Part shown: positions 51,996 to 63,607 of the stretch, in pieces | How the letters are laid out: every line of letters begins with the position of its first letter | How positions within the stretch are numbered: the stretch's first letter is position 1 | DNA from: Liolophura sinensis | Lineage: Eukaryota; Mollusca; Polyplacophora; Chitonida; Chitonidae | Assembly: GCF_032854445.1 (NCBI RefSeq) | Contig: NC_088300.1 | Span: 62,720,984-62,784,983 of the forward strand | Reading direction: 5' to 3' | DNA length: 64,000 nt | Position numbers and translations under genes: made by a program | Notes under the pieces: model-generated | Databases searched by the model: none | Seen by the model: the letters and a program-made list of their open reading frames with translations, nothing else | What the model was told of the DNA's origin: nothing

Positions 51996-53954
51996 ACAAG
52001 CACAATGGCCACACAAAAATTATCATCAACAGTTTATTGTTACCCTGGCTACATGAGTTTTTAACAGCAGGGGAATCCACACATGGGCACTTTTGAAAAT
52101 TGGCTCAGGTCAATTCACTTGAAACTAATTAAACTGACAGAATGAGTGGTCAAGATGCACTTCATACCGTATTAAAGGTCACCTTCGATTGGTGGTTACC
52201 AATTAAGGTTACCACTTAAGGTTACCATTAATGTTTTATTCATTGAAAAAAACAAAAGGAAGCTGTGTGCCTTTGGTTATGTCAGGTGTACATATGTAGA
52301 AAGATCTCTTTGAAATGGCATCTACATGCCGAGAAGTGATTCACTGGAACGCGACATCAAGTTCCGGGTTTATTATGCAAAACGCTTTGGTATAGCAACT
52401 AATACCATTCTCCAGTGTGAAATGACATCAAATTTCTCACATTATATACACATGTACCATGTGTTCCATTATGTGATCATAACATATTCATGAATGTTAC
52501 TCAACCTTGACTTTTACACTCACCCAAACAAATGACACACACATGGCTAGAGATTTCATGTTATTTCATGCTTAAGAGCATGCAGTACTAGTTCCTATAC
52601 TAAAGCATCATGTGCAGTGAGCTCAAAACTCATATCCATAAGAACTGCCGATATATAGGAGAGAGGAACAAGATGTATCAGATACTATACCTTGTCCAAG
52701 GAGATACACTGCATAGTCTGTAACTTTGTCTAAAGCCTAGTAACAACCCAGTAACACCAGGGCAACAGATGACACCAGCCAACAATTTCGGATCAATATC
52801 ATGTATAAGTTTGGCGGTCTGTCTATACGTGCCTGTATGTGATGGGTGATGTGCAAGGTTATAAATTTAGGTGCATGTATGCGTGGTCAAAACAAGCAGA
52901 TTATTTATCATATGTGTATATATTTATACACATGTGTATGTGTGTGTGTCAGATAAATATCATGTACTAGTAAGTACATACTTTTACGTGTATACATGTA
53001 CGTGCATGTCCTAAATGGAGGGAAAAGATCCAATATCTATACCTCATCCCCCACATTTAAACTTGTTTAAAGGAACGCCCCAAGAGAACATTGCATCTGG
53101 CATTACAACGGCTCCAGGAAGTGGCTAGTGGCAGAGTACAGCAACTACACAGATGATAATAGTCTAAGGCACTCCCTCAACCCCCACATTAAGGACATGC
53201 CCCATCTAGCCTATCCGTTCATCATCTGCCACAGACTGGCATTAAATAACCTAACACGGGCTTCCATGCCAAAATCCAGCTCAGCAATGGCCTGGTATAA
53301 AGGCTTGTTCAGGCAGTCTGAAGAGTTTTGATAAATGTATTATAGTCTGATCCTAGAGTCAATGATGAGAAATAGAGGCTTTCATCAAAAGCATACATTT
53401 TACATTACAAGACGTTTGTTATGTTATACATTAACTGCACAGGTTATTTATTAAGAATTCATTAATATTTCAGTGCTTATAATAATACTGAATATCTGAA
53501 TGTGCAACTGTATACCCTACAGTTCCTGATAATCTTATTAACTGATCAAAATGTGGATTGAGGAATCGCTGATAAGGCAAATAAAAAAATAAAAAAGGGA
53601 AAAAAAAACAAAAAACAAATCATGAACGAGTGGAAAGTCTCAAATGGGTAATGTCATGCCACATAGAGTCAATGACGCCTGTCGTGAGCAAATCCCATTT
53701 ATTATACTTCCATGTAACATGGTTACATTAGCCAAAGCACCGCAGAGAAAAGCTTAATGCCTGGAACGATGGCAGTTTCAACCCGATCAGCGCTGAGGAA
53801 TTATGTCGGCTAATGGTTCTGCAAAGATATCAACTCTCCAGAGAGTTGCAGCAGCAATGTTTAATGTCACATGATATATTTGTATCAGAAAATTACCGGT
53901 AATATTGTCTGACAGCAGGTCAGTGTCCTCAAGCCGAGTGTGTAACAGACTATT

Positions 53955-54200
53955 TTTGGTGAACCACCAGGCTGTATTTGGCTAACCACCAGATTGTATT
54001 TGGGGAACCACCAGGCCGGACATGGTGAACCATCAGACTGTATTTGGGGAGCCACAAGACTGTATTTGGCTAACCACCAGATTGTATTTGGGGAACCACC
54101 AGGCTGGACATGGTGAACCATCAGATTGTATTTGGGGAACCACCAGACTGTATTTGGAGAACCACCAGGCTGTACATGGTGAACCACCAGACTGTATAAT
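53955..54200. repeat. 21-bp minisatellite, about 12 copies
   Basis: Unit GAACCACCAGACTGTATTTG plus G, with variants (GGCTAACC, GGACATGG) arranged in a longer-period pattern. Because 21 is a multiple of 3, open frames of 67-109 codons appear on both strands; they are by-products. Confidence 0.9.
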
Positions 54201-54365
54201 GGTAAATCTACCATTTATGAATGACCACATGTACATGTGTGTGTAGATAATAACACATATAAATTATTCATGAATACTATTTCTAGACCTAGTAGCGAAT
54301 GTATAGGTGGACTTCTTACCAGTTCACTGCACAGTGTGAGTTGCACATTTCACTTTCAAGTTAAA

Positions 54366-54569
54366 TACTCTTATTTCACCTAAAGTCTGGTATGTAAACC
54401 TGCACTTTTAGAAGTACACAAAGGCCTTAAGATTCTACTTCTGATGCCAACATATAACTTTTTCTGGTAAGGAGTTGAACAAAAAATTGTTAGGTTACCC
54501 TGTAAGGAGGATGAATCAATCAGAATCAAGCGAAATGAAAAATGGCAAACTTTGGGTGAAAATACAGTA
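54366..54569. mobile_element. MITE family C, copy 3
   Basis: 204 bp. Left end CTTATTTCACCTAAAGTCTG, right end GCAAACTTTGGGTGAAAATA followed by CAGTA. Terminal inverted repeats of about 22 bp; interior related to 42507-42722. Confidence 0.7.
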
Positions 54570-57500
54570 CCGTGTATTTGTTTCCTATTTCTGTATCAGA
54601 GTCTATTTTTTCAGGCACAAATAAACAGCTAAAAATTTTTAATTGTATCACATTATAGTTAAAATGCTAACAAACAAACTCACATAAATATGTATATGTG
54701 TTCTCTTGTAAATTGAAGTCACTTTCAGCTGACGTTATCAGAAAATAGTCTACTAATATATACTGAACAAATCTGAATACATCATACTTGAATGATCGAT
54801 CGGCCTTTTGCTTGAACCTGTATACAAAGGCAGAATACTGTTATATATTCCGTTTCAAATGAACCACTAACTATTATCTTTGTAACTTTTGAATGTTCTC
54901 CCACTAAAAAGTTTAACTTTCACAGTAAAAGCCTTAATAATGCCCTGGGGTATGTTTCACATAAGCCCAAGGCATTTAATACCTGCCTCTGACTTTCTGG
55001 GCAGCCAGTTCTGTCTGTATATATGTTGTCAGAGACATATTACATCTGTAATATATAGTATATGTTATGTATGTCCTTAGAATGACATGAACTTTGTACA
55101 ACAGACCACTATGTAATGCACGTTTGTCAATTCATGAATATTATTTAAAATTTTTTTTTAAATTTTTGACGTGAAACATAATTGTAAGACACAACCTTTT
55201 ATTTTTTTTCTCACAAATTTTTTAATTTTAGTGTATGAATATTTTTTAACTTGGACACTAGAAAATATGAAAAGAACATTGAATCTGTCCAGATAGACAC
55301 ACAGAGGTCACATACATTAGAAGTTACACGTATTTAGCTTCCTTTTTCATGAAGTCACATCTGTTCTCCTCCAATACAAACAAGACATAAACTGTAATCC
55401 AATAATGACAATGAGATATAGGTTCATGTTTAATAGAGCTCTCACACTGCTCCAGTGTGACACGCAAAACCTTTTCATCTGCCTTAGCTAGATAGTTGGC
55501 TGTTCTGGTGTCTGGTTGTCAATCTGAAGGATGAAACATCAATCAGTTTTCTTTATGGCGCTGCCTCATCGCAAACAACAATCTAGCTATAAGAAAGCAA
55601 CAAAAGCAATACTGGAGAGATCGATTCACCTATACACCAAAAGTTATATAGACAGAGAATAACACCAATGATCACTCTATACACATTCTACAAGGAGGTA
55701 AATAGATCTGTTATCTGTTCAAAACTGTTCCGCTCTTAGAAAATGCATAAGTATCTTGAATTGCTCTGAAAATGTGTTTTTGATAAGTACATTGTCTCTT
55801 GCAACAGTGTTGCCCACAGATTTACGTGCAACCAGACAATGGTTGTTTATTACTGTGAAATGGCCCAAAAAATGGCCCAAATTTCACAAGTTTAACGCAC
55901 AAAATTTCATTATACCTGTATACAAGTTACATGTATCTACACAGGTAAATTAATATCACCACCAAAGAAGCCCAGGGGGACATTCCACAAAGACATTTCT
56001 ATCTAAGTCCAAATTTCAAATCTTGTCACAGTGTTTAATATTAGGTTTTGGAAACTGAAATTTTGACACATTTGTCTTAAGATAACATTGATGAGATGGT
56101 AAAAATTTTAATTAACAGCGCTAAAACATAAGCTCTAAAATCCTATTCCAAATTTCTGAATTACGTCAAATTGGCTTTGGAGAATTGGCCCCAGATGTAG
56201 AAACTATACTTGGTATATAGCATTTTTGTTAGTTATCCCACATAAACAGATATTAGTCTGTTCAATAATGTAAGACAAACCGGAATTTCTGATATAAATA
56301 AAGATCTTAATCCAAAACTTTATTAAGTCATTACAACATTAGTTTCAATAGCTGCATTCTTATGTCAATAACCCTTAAAAATGTGTACCACCACACCTAT
56401 ACGCTTTAATTAAATTCCTCGTCTACAACCTCATATTGACTACTTTTCTCATGAACTATCTAATTGGCAATTACAAGGCACTGTATCTATGTAGGACATT
56501 ATAAGAACAAAATTTCATAGGAGATGATCAAATTGAGAAAAGCTCACGGGTATTCAGTCTCACTTCCGCCTTAAATTGCACTGTACTTAAGTCAACGTAG
56601 TCTCATGACAGATACCTCTGGATTCTCTAAAAAGCACATGACAGAATAAGAAATAGAAATAATAAAGCAGACCGTAGCCTCCAATGATTGGAAAAGACAT
56701 TCAATAACAATTCCATTACCCATTTTGTCAAAACTTATCCATTACACAACACTGCCTTTTCAAGCCAATTTCACTAGAGACACCACAAATAACTAATTCT
56801 ACCCTTGCACAAACTTTCCACTGAGTAACAAAAGTCACCTGATCCAGAGACTGATACTGCAATTACCTCCCAGAACAGGCCATTTTCTGAGAAATCCTCT
56901 CCTGTTACATTGTTAGTGGTAACAATCACAAAGCCTGTACATGAGTGTGATGTGTGACAGCTGGGGATTAGCTTGTACTTACTTATAGGCTGTCACCGCA
57001 GTTTAGGTTGTCAAACAGAATTCTGAGATGCCTAGTAACAAAGACACTGCTTCTAGCACTCCATCAAACATTGACTAGATGCAGACCAAAATCCATTTAG
57101 GCTTGCGCAAATGGTCCCACTTTCCCACGACAAATAGCTATCGCATACAAAGCGCGCTTTACCCAGATGCACAAGTGAAATATCTTGTCACAGGATGACT
57201 ACACACTGTCGACTAGAAATGAGCTTCCAGACAACCATACTTTATCCATGGATCAATGGATAAACACACAGGTGGTGGACTACGCCGACATATTAACAAC
57301 ATAACAACCTCCAATAAAGGTACGTGTGCTGAATCACATAATGTAGGCACTGCTGGCGCAGTAATTCCTTGCACAACAGACTGAAACCCATCTCCTTACT
57401 TCCTGAGAACACACTATCACTAAGACAGAGGTTAAAAGTCAATAATAAAAGAGAACTCTATATAAACTTACAAACTAAATATTCGCAATACCTTTTACTT

Positions 57501-57637
57501 CTGAAATTTGATGCTGACAAAATTTTCTGTTAAATCAGATAAAATCCATGTGTATGAAGTTAAACTTGCAAAGAAAAGTTTTCATAATAATGAAATTTGT
57601 AACATAAACACTTAAAATATATATATAGTGATTTTGA

Positions 57638-57715
57638 TTTGTTTGTTCGATTGGTGTTAAATGTTGTTCTCAAGACTATTTCTCTTGTACGACAGCGGCC
57701 TATAACAGTGGGAGG
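57638..57715 (-). mobile_element. Strongly 5'-truncated SINE (78 bp) with target-site duplication
   Basis: Only the SINE tail remains, from TTTGTTTGTTCGATTGGTG to TAACAGTGGGAGG. A perfect 13-bp duplication, ATAGTGATTTTGA, lies at 57625-57637 and 57716-57728. Confidence 0.8.
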
Positions 57716-58130
57716 ATAGTGATTTTGAATGAAAGGAGGAACATTTAATTTCAAATTGTCTGTGTCCATAGAATATACACCTGAATGAAAGTATGGTAAG
57801 GATGAACAATTAAAAGTCTCAATTATTGAAGCCTTAATTTGGTTTTTTTGAACCATAAGCAGACCTGACCATAATCAAATCCAACAGAGCACGTATCAAA
57901 TAAAAGAGTTCATGAACTGTACCATTGCCCTCCATGACAAACTTTCCAATTTACACGATTCCTTAGAATAACCAAGTCAGTATAGATTCCAGCACATTAA
58001 CAATTCTTATTTCAATGCATAAATAAAAATAAATCATTTTGGAATTTTCAGATCTTTATTATTGAAGACACTACAGTTCAGACATCAGGAACAATGCCTT
58101 GGACCATTCAGCCTGTAGAGTGAATTTCAT

Positions 58131-58740
58131 TTGCAACTGTGGATATACTATATTTCATTTACAACTGTGGATATACTGTATTTCACCAAATGTTCAGCAT
58201 GTACAACTGTGGAGATACTGTATTTCACCAAAGGTTCAGCATTTACAACTGTGGATACACTGTATTTCACCAAAGGTTCAGCATTTACAACTGTTGATAT
58301 ACTGTATTTCACCAAAAGTTCAGCATTTACAACTGTGGATATACTGTATTTCACCAAAAGTTCAGCATTTACAACTGTGGATATATTTCACCAAAAGTTC
58401 AGCATTTACAACTGTGGATATACTGTATTTCACCAAAAGTTCAGCATTTACAACTGTGGATATACTGTATTTCACCAAAAGTTCAGCATTTACAACTGTG
58501 GATATACTGTATTTCACCAAAAGTTCAGCATTTACAACTGTGGATATATTTCACCAAAAGTTCAGCATTTACAACTGTGGATATACTGTATTTCACCAAA
58601 AGTTCAGCATTTACAACTGTGGATATACTGTATTTCACCAAAAGTTCAGCATTTACAACTGTGGATATACTGTATTTCACCAAAAGTTCAGCATTTACAA
58701 CTGTGGATATACTGTATTTCACCAAAAACTCAGCATTTAT
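58131..58740. repeat. 42-bp minisatellite, 15 copies, with MITE-like core
   Basis: Unit TTTACAACTGTGGATATACT followed by GTATTTCACCAAAAGTTCAG and CA. Copies start near 58135 and run to 58697. Two units (58371 and 58534) lack 5 bp, and the four-unit block 58371-58533 is repeated as 58534-58696, a 163-bp higher-order duplication. The core TACTGTATTTCACCAAAAGT closely matches the left end of MITE family C. The 214- and 229-codon frames over it are artefacts of the 42-bp period. Confidence 0.92.
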
Positions 58741-58867
58741 CAAGCAACACACTTTTTCTCTTTGATTCTGACTGATTCAACCACCTAATTGGGCCACGTA
58801 AGAGTTTCCCATAAAGTCTGATTAGTTTCTCATCAGAAAAATAAAAGGATCATTGTAATGTCTATAT

Positions 58868-58900
58868 TTACATATCAAACTTCAGGTGCAATACAGTATG
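58868..58900. mobile_element. MITE family C right-end-like sequence
   Basis: ATCAAACTTCAGGTGCAATA followed by CAGTA resembles the right end of family C. It lies 130 bp beyond the minisatellite whose unit matches the left end. Confidence 0.5.
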
Positions 58901-58989
58901 CTGTTTTTACATGTACAGATATACACAGTATGAACATAATGAGACACTCAGGAGGTCAAGTCATGCCAAGCTCGGCAGCCTTAATATCA

Positions 58990-59046
58990 TTATATGGGCA
59001 CTTTTGTCTCAATTTTATCAGCATATGAAGGGTTAGAGAGTTAGGG
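58990..59046. mobile_element. MITE family A/B right-end fragment
   Basis: CAGCATATGAAGGGTTAGAG followed by AGTTAGGGTA resembles the right terminus of family B. Confidence 0.3.
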
Positions 59047-59360
59047 TAGTTACAGAGTATTGATCGGCTGATCTGGACCATCAGCTGCCCTCTGAGCTCT
59101 GTCACTGTCAATCTTCAGACAACTAAAGCTTGGATAGTAGGCCAGTTCAGGCACATCAGTTCTGTGAATCGGTCAACAGCCTCACTGACACCAGAACACT
59201 CCCTAAGTCCATTTACCTGGGTCAACCTAACGGAGGAGAATCTGTATAGATGTATATGACAGTTTGTACACTGATGACCATACGGTGCAGTAATTCAACT
59301 AAAGATACAGTTATTTCTGGCAGACAAAGGGTACCAAGTTTAATAATGACATGTGCAATG

Positions 59361-59537
59361 TTTGAGAAAGCATATGACATATATTACCTGATCAAAAATG
59401 ACCCGTTTGAGAAAACATATGACATATATTAGCTGATCAATAATGTCCCGTTTGAGAAAACATATGACATATATTACCTGATCAATAATGTCCCCTATTT
59501 GAGAAAACATATGACATATATTATCTGATCAATAATT
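59361..59537. repeat. 45-bp tandem repeat, four copies
   Basis: Unit TTTGAGAAAACATATGACAT followed by ATATTACCTGATCAATAATG and TCCCG, starting at 59361, 59406, 59451 and 59498. Confidence 0.9.
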
Positions 59538-59633
59538 TAACCATCAAATGTGTGTCCTGGAAAAAACACTAACATGTGTGTTCAGAGAGGGATAACAATT
59601 GCAGACGTTGTACATGAACATAAAAATAATAAT

Positions 59634-59733
59634 ATTCATCTTATTTGTTTGATTAGTGTTTTTTGCCATACTCAAGAATGTTTCGCTTATAGGACGGCGG
59701 CCAACAGTATGGTGGGAAGAAATCAGTCAGAGC
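59634..59733 (-). mobile_element. 5'-truncated SINE with target-site duplication
   Basis: 100 bp of SINE tail, ending at GGGAAGAAATCAGTCAGAGC. AAAATAATAAT occurs at 59623-59633 and 59734-59744. Confidence 0.7.
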
Positions 59734-61565
59734 AAAATAATAATAATTATAATAATAAGGATGACACTCTTTACACTCTTATTAAGACCTAACTAAGGAT
59801 GTGATCCTTAATCCTTCTCCACAATGTAAATTATTTATGTTTAACAACATATAAGTGCATGTAATCCGTAAATCTAAAACTTAGATGTGAAGTAACTCGT
59901 GCAACTACAACTTGTGCACAGTCACAATTAATTCGTGATGCCTGACATTAGCAGTTCTGTCAGGTAATTTGCAATGCCTGCTATTTTCTGCCGTATTGAT
60001 TTGCCCAGCTTCCTCAATTATCATATTTGTCAAATATTTCAATTAAGCAATGCTATAAACGGTTATGACGCAACAATTAAATGTGAGTCACAATATATAA
60101 CCGTCTTCCACGACAAGCCAACATAAAACTGTATTTACATGTGGACAAAGGTAACCCTCACTTCCAAGGACCTATTATCCTATGCTTTCCATCATTTTGA
60201 AAGACCATTCAGTCTAAGTACACTTGTAAATACTCATGTGGAGACTGAGGGTTGGGAATGAATACTACATGTATTTCGGCAGTTTATTTACATGTATCTC
60301 TCCACTTAGAACAAAATGCAATATCATATTTAACATTAAAAAATTAAGAACTTTCATGAAATTTGAAAGGTTTCCACTTTCAAGGATTCCAAAGAGCCCT
60401 GGGAACTCTGGAATTCGGTTGAAAGCAATTTACCAATTTAAACTTTGCAAACATCAGTACAAAATCCACTAGCCAACTGTTTCTTATTACTTGCACATGT
60501 TCAAGTAGAAAGCTCTAAGGATTATATACACCACCTTTCCAGAAACGATGGACCAACAGTTTACTTAACACCTATTAGATCGAGTTTTCCAATCAGAGCG
60601 ATCCTCCCCACAATGGGCCAGGTGGCAAGTGAAGTAGTAAAGAGATGGTGTGAGAGAGAGTTAAAGTGTAGACAGAGGAAAGGAGTGGAGAGAGAGAAAG
60701 CTGGTCAGGTTTTAGTGTTCTCAGGAAGCCAGGCTAAAGAGAAGTGTTTATCCTCCTCTCTGACCCAGATTTACTCCAATAAAGGGCTTCTTGGGAGACT
60801 GCCAGCATCTTTTCCTCCTCACCAAGCATCAGCCTGAACTGGGAAGCTTATCTTCACCAATTCTTGGCCGATATATTACCAGCTTGGTTGGAAGAGCAGT
60901 AATCAATCAAATCCAGCTCAATATATTCATGTGATGGCTGTTGTGGAAGGTTGCAGACAAGAGTCCAAGGTTGTCTGATGGATTTGTGTACAACGTTGTC
61001 CAAAGAAAACCGTACCTGTAGGAAGGCATAATATGTACAGTACATAACCCAACCCACAGACTTAACCATGCCACATTATCACACCTCTCAAAACTTAACC
61101 TACATACATGAAGTGAGCTTAGGGATCTACATTTAGATGTAAACAATGGAGAAAAAAATCTCCATGATATATTTTAGGTTCAATATTTTAAAAAAAAATA
61201 TCATAAGAGAAAAGACAAAACATGTTCTATATCAATGCAATATGATTTCAAGAAGGGAAACCTGAAAAATTTACAAATATATGTACAAGTATGAATCGGT
61301 TTTTGATTAAGCAATCTATTTCAGGACACAGAACAATCAGAATTTAATGCCGAAAGGCTGGATTTATTTCCATTCGACAATAACATGTTGTCCGCCCATT
61401 TCATGTTTGTGGAAAGTACTCAGAGGAGTTAACAAGGCCTTGTTTAGAACACTGGTGCCTCACCATGCGGTCATCAACCAAGGAAGAAGACCCAGACATT
61501 ACCTACTGTACATGTAGCTAAGTGTGAGGCTCAGTCTGATCTCAGGACTATCTTCTCTCAGAAGA

Positions 61566-61632
61566 TTCATTCAGTCCAAACAGCCTTTCATTCATTCAGT
61601 CCAAACAGCCTTTCATTCACTCAGTCCAATCA
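61566..61632. repeat. 25-bp tandem repeat, about 2.7 copies
   Basis: Unit CATTCAGTCCAAACAGCCTT plus TCATT, with CAGTCC at 61572, 61597 and 61622. Confidence 0.85.
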
Positions 61633-62034
61633 GCTGGAAATTTGGTGCAACACATGCATCAATAGAGTACGTAATGCGCACATGTAGGAATATGGAGCAT
61701 GTACAAGCAGTACACAGCAGATCATCTATTACCTTCTGCAAACTCCTGAATGTGGTATCGTCAAAGAAACAATAAGCACATGCACATAGTGATCTGACGT
61801 GACTGTTGAGTACTCTTAGCATTAAACCAAACTAAATTAGGAACAGAACTATGACATTAACATTTACATCTACTTTGAATCATACACATGTTTATATGCC
61901 ATTGAAATAAAAGCGATATATTCACAGAAATATTTAATGGTGAGTGAAGCACATGTGAATAATAAATAAAAAGTTCAAAATAGGACCAATGAGACTGTAG
62001 GCTGATCTAAGTCTATGTATTTATGCTTTGTATA

Positions 62035-62257
62035 AACTGTAAATCTTCAACCTTTTCAACCACTAAAGCACTTTATTCAGTGGAATTTATATGCATACAA
62101 TTATCACAAAAATGATGCTAAAAATAATTTGTTTGTGTTATTAAAAATACCAGCTTCATAAAACTATGCAAACTATTTCCTTACACTCCATGGTTTTCTC
62201 CGAATGTTACAATATATTGATTGCACAAGTGGTTGAAAAGATTGAAAAATTAGGGTA
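62035..62257. mobile_element. MITE family A, copy 3
   Basis: Left end ACTGTAAATCTTCAACCTTT, right end AAAAGATTGAAAAATTAGGG then TA. The interior keeps AAAGCACTTTATTCAGTGGA and TTCATAAAACTATGCAAAC. Close to copy 1 in length and sequence. Confidence 0.7.
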
Positions 62258-62917
62258 TTCATGGTAATATTTATTGGTGAGGGAAATGCATGTGAATAAT
62301 AAATAATAAGCTAAAAAAAGATGTAGTACCGATAAGGCTATAAGCTGATCTACATATAAGTGTAAGTACTTATGCTTTATATATAGGCCCTTCCTCCATT
62401 TAACAACGCAACTGTAATTACAACCAAATTCAACTTCCACCAGCAAAACATGACATTAAACCGATTAATATAATAAATCTAGTTAAATGATGTGTATTAT
62501 AGATAGGCTATCAAGCATATGACGAACTAATTCAAGTCAAAATAAAGATATCATTGAAATGGATTTCTTCGGAGATACATGTAAATGTACAATGATAGTC
62601 TATTAGGGCTAGCTGCATGTTGTCAGTGGCTCAACTACATGAACAGTACATGTGGATGTAATCTTGTATATAACCCTTTATCGTATGAAAACATCACTAC
62701 AGTATGTAACCATATTATATTACACATGAAAAAACTGAAGAATTATCTTAATATATGCTTGCATAGTAACAAGAAATCATCCTGTATAGAGTAACACAAC
62801 AGAGCAGAGTATCAACAGCAAAGAATAACAATGTAACCATATATCAAAACTGCCTCAGGCCATTAATGGCTCATATGACTAAACAAAACTGGCAGAGGAG
62901 AACTGTAAAGGGCTTAC

Positions 62918-62996
62918 CTGATCCTCCCGGGGATTTAGAGCTGCCATCCTTCAAGGGGGAGGGGGTTGACTTGACAACCGTTGGACTGTCCTTCAT
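62918..62996 (-). CDS. OSBPL8: ORP8-like, exon 1 (start codon, N-terminus)
   Basis: The ATG is at 62996-62994, with A at -3. The same frame has a TGA 42 nt upstream (63038-63036), so this ATG is the first possible start in the exon. It encodes 26 residues rich in Ser, Pro and Lys (MKDSPTVVKSTPSPLKDGSS and on) plus one base. The donor is CAG|GTAAGCC at 62918/62917. Phase 1 fits exon 2, whose two leading bases complete a GAT codon. I see no direct similarity to vertebrate ORP8 N-termini, which are poorly conserved, so assignment rests on the frame chain, strand, splice signals and position. Confidence 0.75.
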
Positions 62997-63186
62997 CCTA
63001 AACACACTAGAGGGTAGGGTTGAACTGGCTGAGTCTCATGTAGGGTCTGCTGGCTGTAGGCATGTTCACCTCTCCCTGAACGCCGCACTTCTATGCCTCG
63101 CTTCTGCGCTTCACCAGTAAGTACTTCCTCAGCACAATCTCGGCAGCCACTCGTCCTCACCAATAAAGTCTGCACACTCGAGCAGC
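62997..63186 (-). other. 5' UTR of exon 1, possibly with an upstream splice acceptor
   Basis: On the minus strand, 63187-63206 reads as a strong pyrimidine-rich acceptor ending CTCTCAG, with the exon starting at 63186. This suggests a noncoding exon outside the window, giving 190 nt of 5' UTR here. The alternative is that transcription starts near 63255, about 30 bp below a TATAAAG at 63289-63283. The stretch is more GC-rich and less repetitive than its surroundings. Confidence 0.45.
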
Positions 63187-63282
63187 CTGAGAGGAGAAAT
63201 AAGGAGGCTTTATTGACAGGCGTCATATTTAGTGAGCTGTCCACAAATTTTGTAAGGCAAGGACACTCTGTGACATCCACAA

Positions 63283-63289
63283 CTTTATA
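63283..63289 (-). promoter_or_regulatory. TATA-like motif upstream of exon 1
   Basis: The minus strand reads CCATATAAAGTTG here, about 290 bp upstream of the start codon. It would place a transcription start near 63255. TATA-like strings are frequent by chance in AT-rich DNA, and a good splice acceptor downstream competes with this reading. Confidence 0.2.
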
Positions 63290-63607
63290 TGGGTACAGCT
63301 GCTGCACTTAATAGCCGAGATGTGATGAAGTAAGAACTTTGGTGCAAAATAAAGGACATGAATTTTTTATATGCCCCATAAATTCCCACAAGTACATGTA
63401 CAAATGTATAGTGCATATCTAGCCTACTGTGTTGCAGAAACACACACTTAAGGTTGTGTTAACAAGCACACATTTCTAAACTATGCTTCTTACACGTTAT
63501 ACAGCCTACGAGGTAAAAAGTTAATGAAACATTGAAGATAATTTCTGAGCACTTGTAGGCAGCTTAACATCACATCTACATGTACTTAACCAGGTAAATG
63601 TCAAGTG

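Larger units (their letters stand above)
41292..62917 (-). other. Intron 1
   Basis: A 21.6-kb intron carrying the SINEs, MITEs and tandem arrays listed separately. The stretches 41300-42500, 44400-46330, 47363-49160, 51030-51790, 52000-53940, 54570-57620 and 59740-62030 contain no gene, RNA or repeat I can name, apart from short low-complexity runs. Confidence 0.75.
1..63186 (-). other. OSBPL8: OSBPL8/OSBPL5-like gene (ORP8/ORP5), 5' part
   Basis: The whole window is one minus-strand gene with nine main exons and one alternative exon. The joined exons give 353 codons. Residues about 96-120 match the conserved segment before the PH domain of ORP5/ORP8 (ending K/RESLK). Residues 148-270 form a complete PH domain. 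Residues from about 300 are the acidic linker before the ORD. ORP8 and ORP5 are tail-anchored ER proteins whose PH domain binds plasma-membrane phosphoinositides, while the ORD exchanges phosphatidylserine for PI4P; that is family knowledge. The ORD and membrane anchor are not in this window. All donors are GT and all acceptors AG, and phases agree at every junction. The animal appears to carry an ORP5/8-type gene; I cannot tell from the sequence whether it is the single pre-duplication copy. Introns 1 and 2 are 21.6 and 30.0 kb; the rest are 0.3-5.5 kb. Confidence 0.93.

Noticed and set aside
58099-58788. Longest open frames in the window (229 and 214 codons) with periodic sequence
   Set aside because: They are produced by a 42-bp tandem repeat; two units with 5-bp deletions shift the frame, and no splice or start context supports a gene.
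60445-60837. 130-codon plus-strand frame
   Set aside because: Composition is not absurd, but I recognise no family, and nothing around it suggests a gene.
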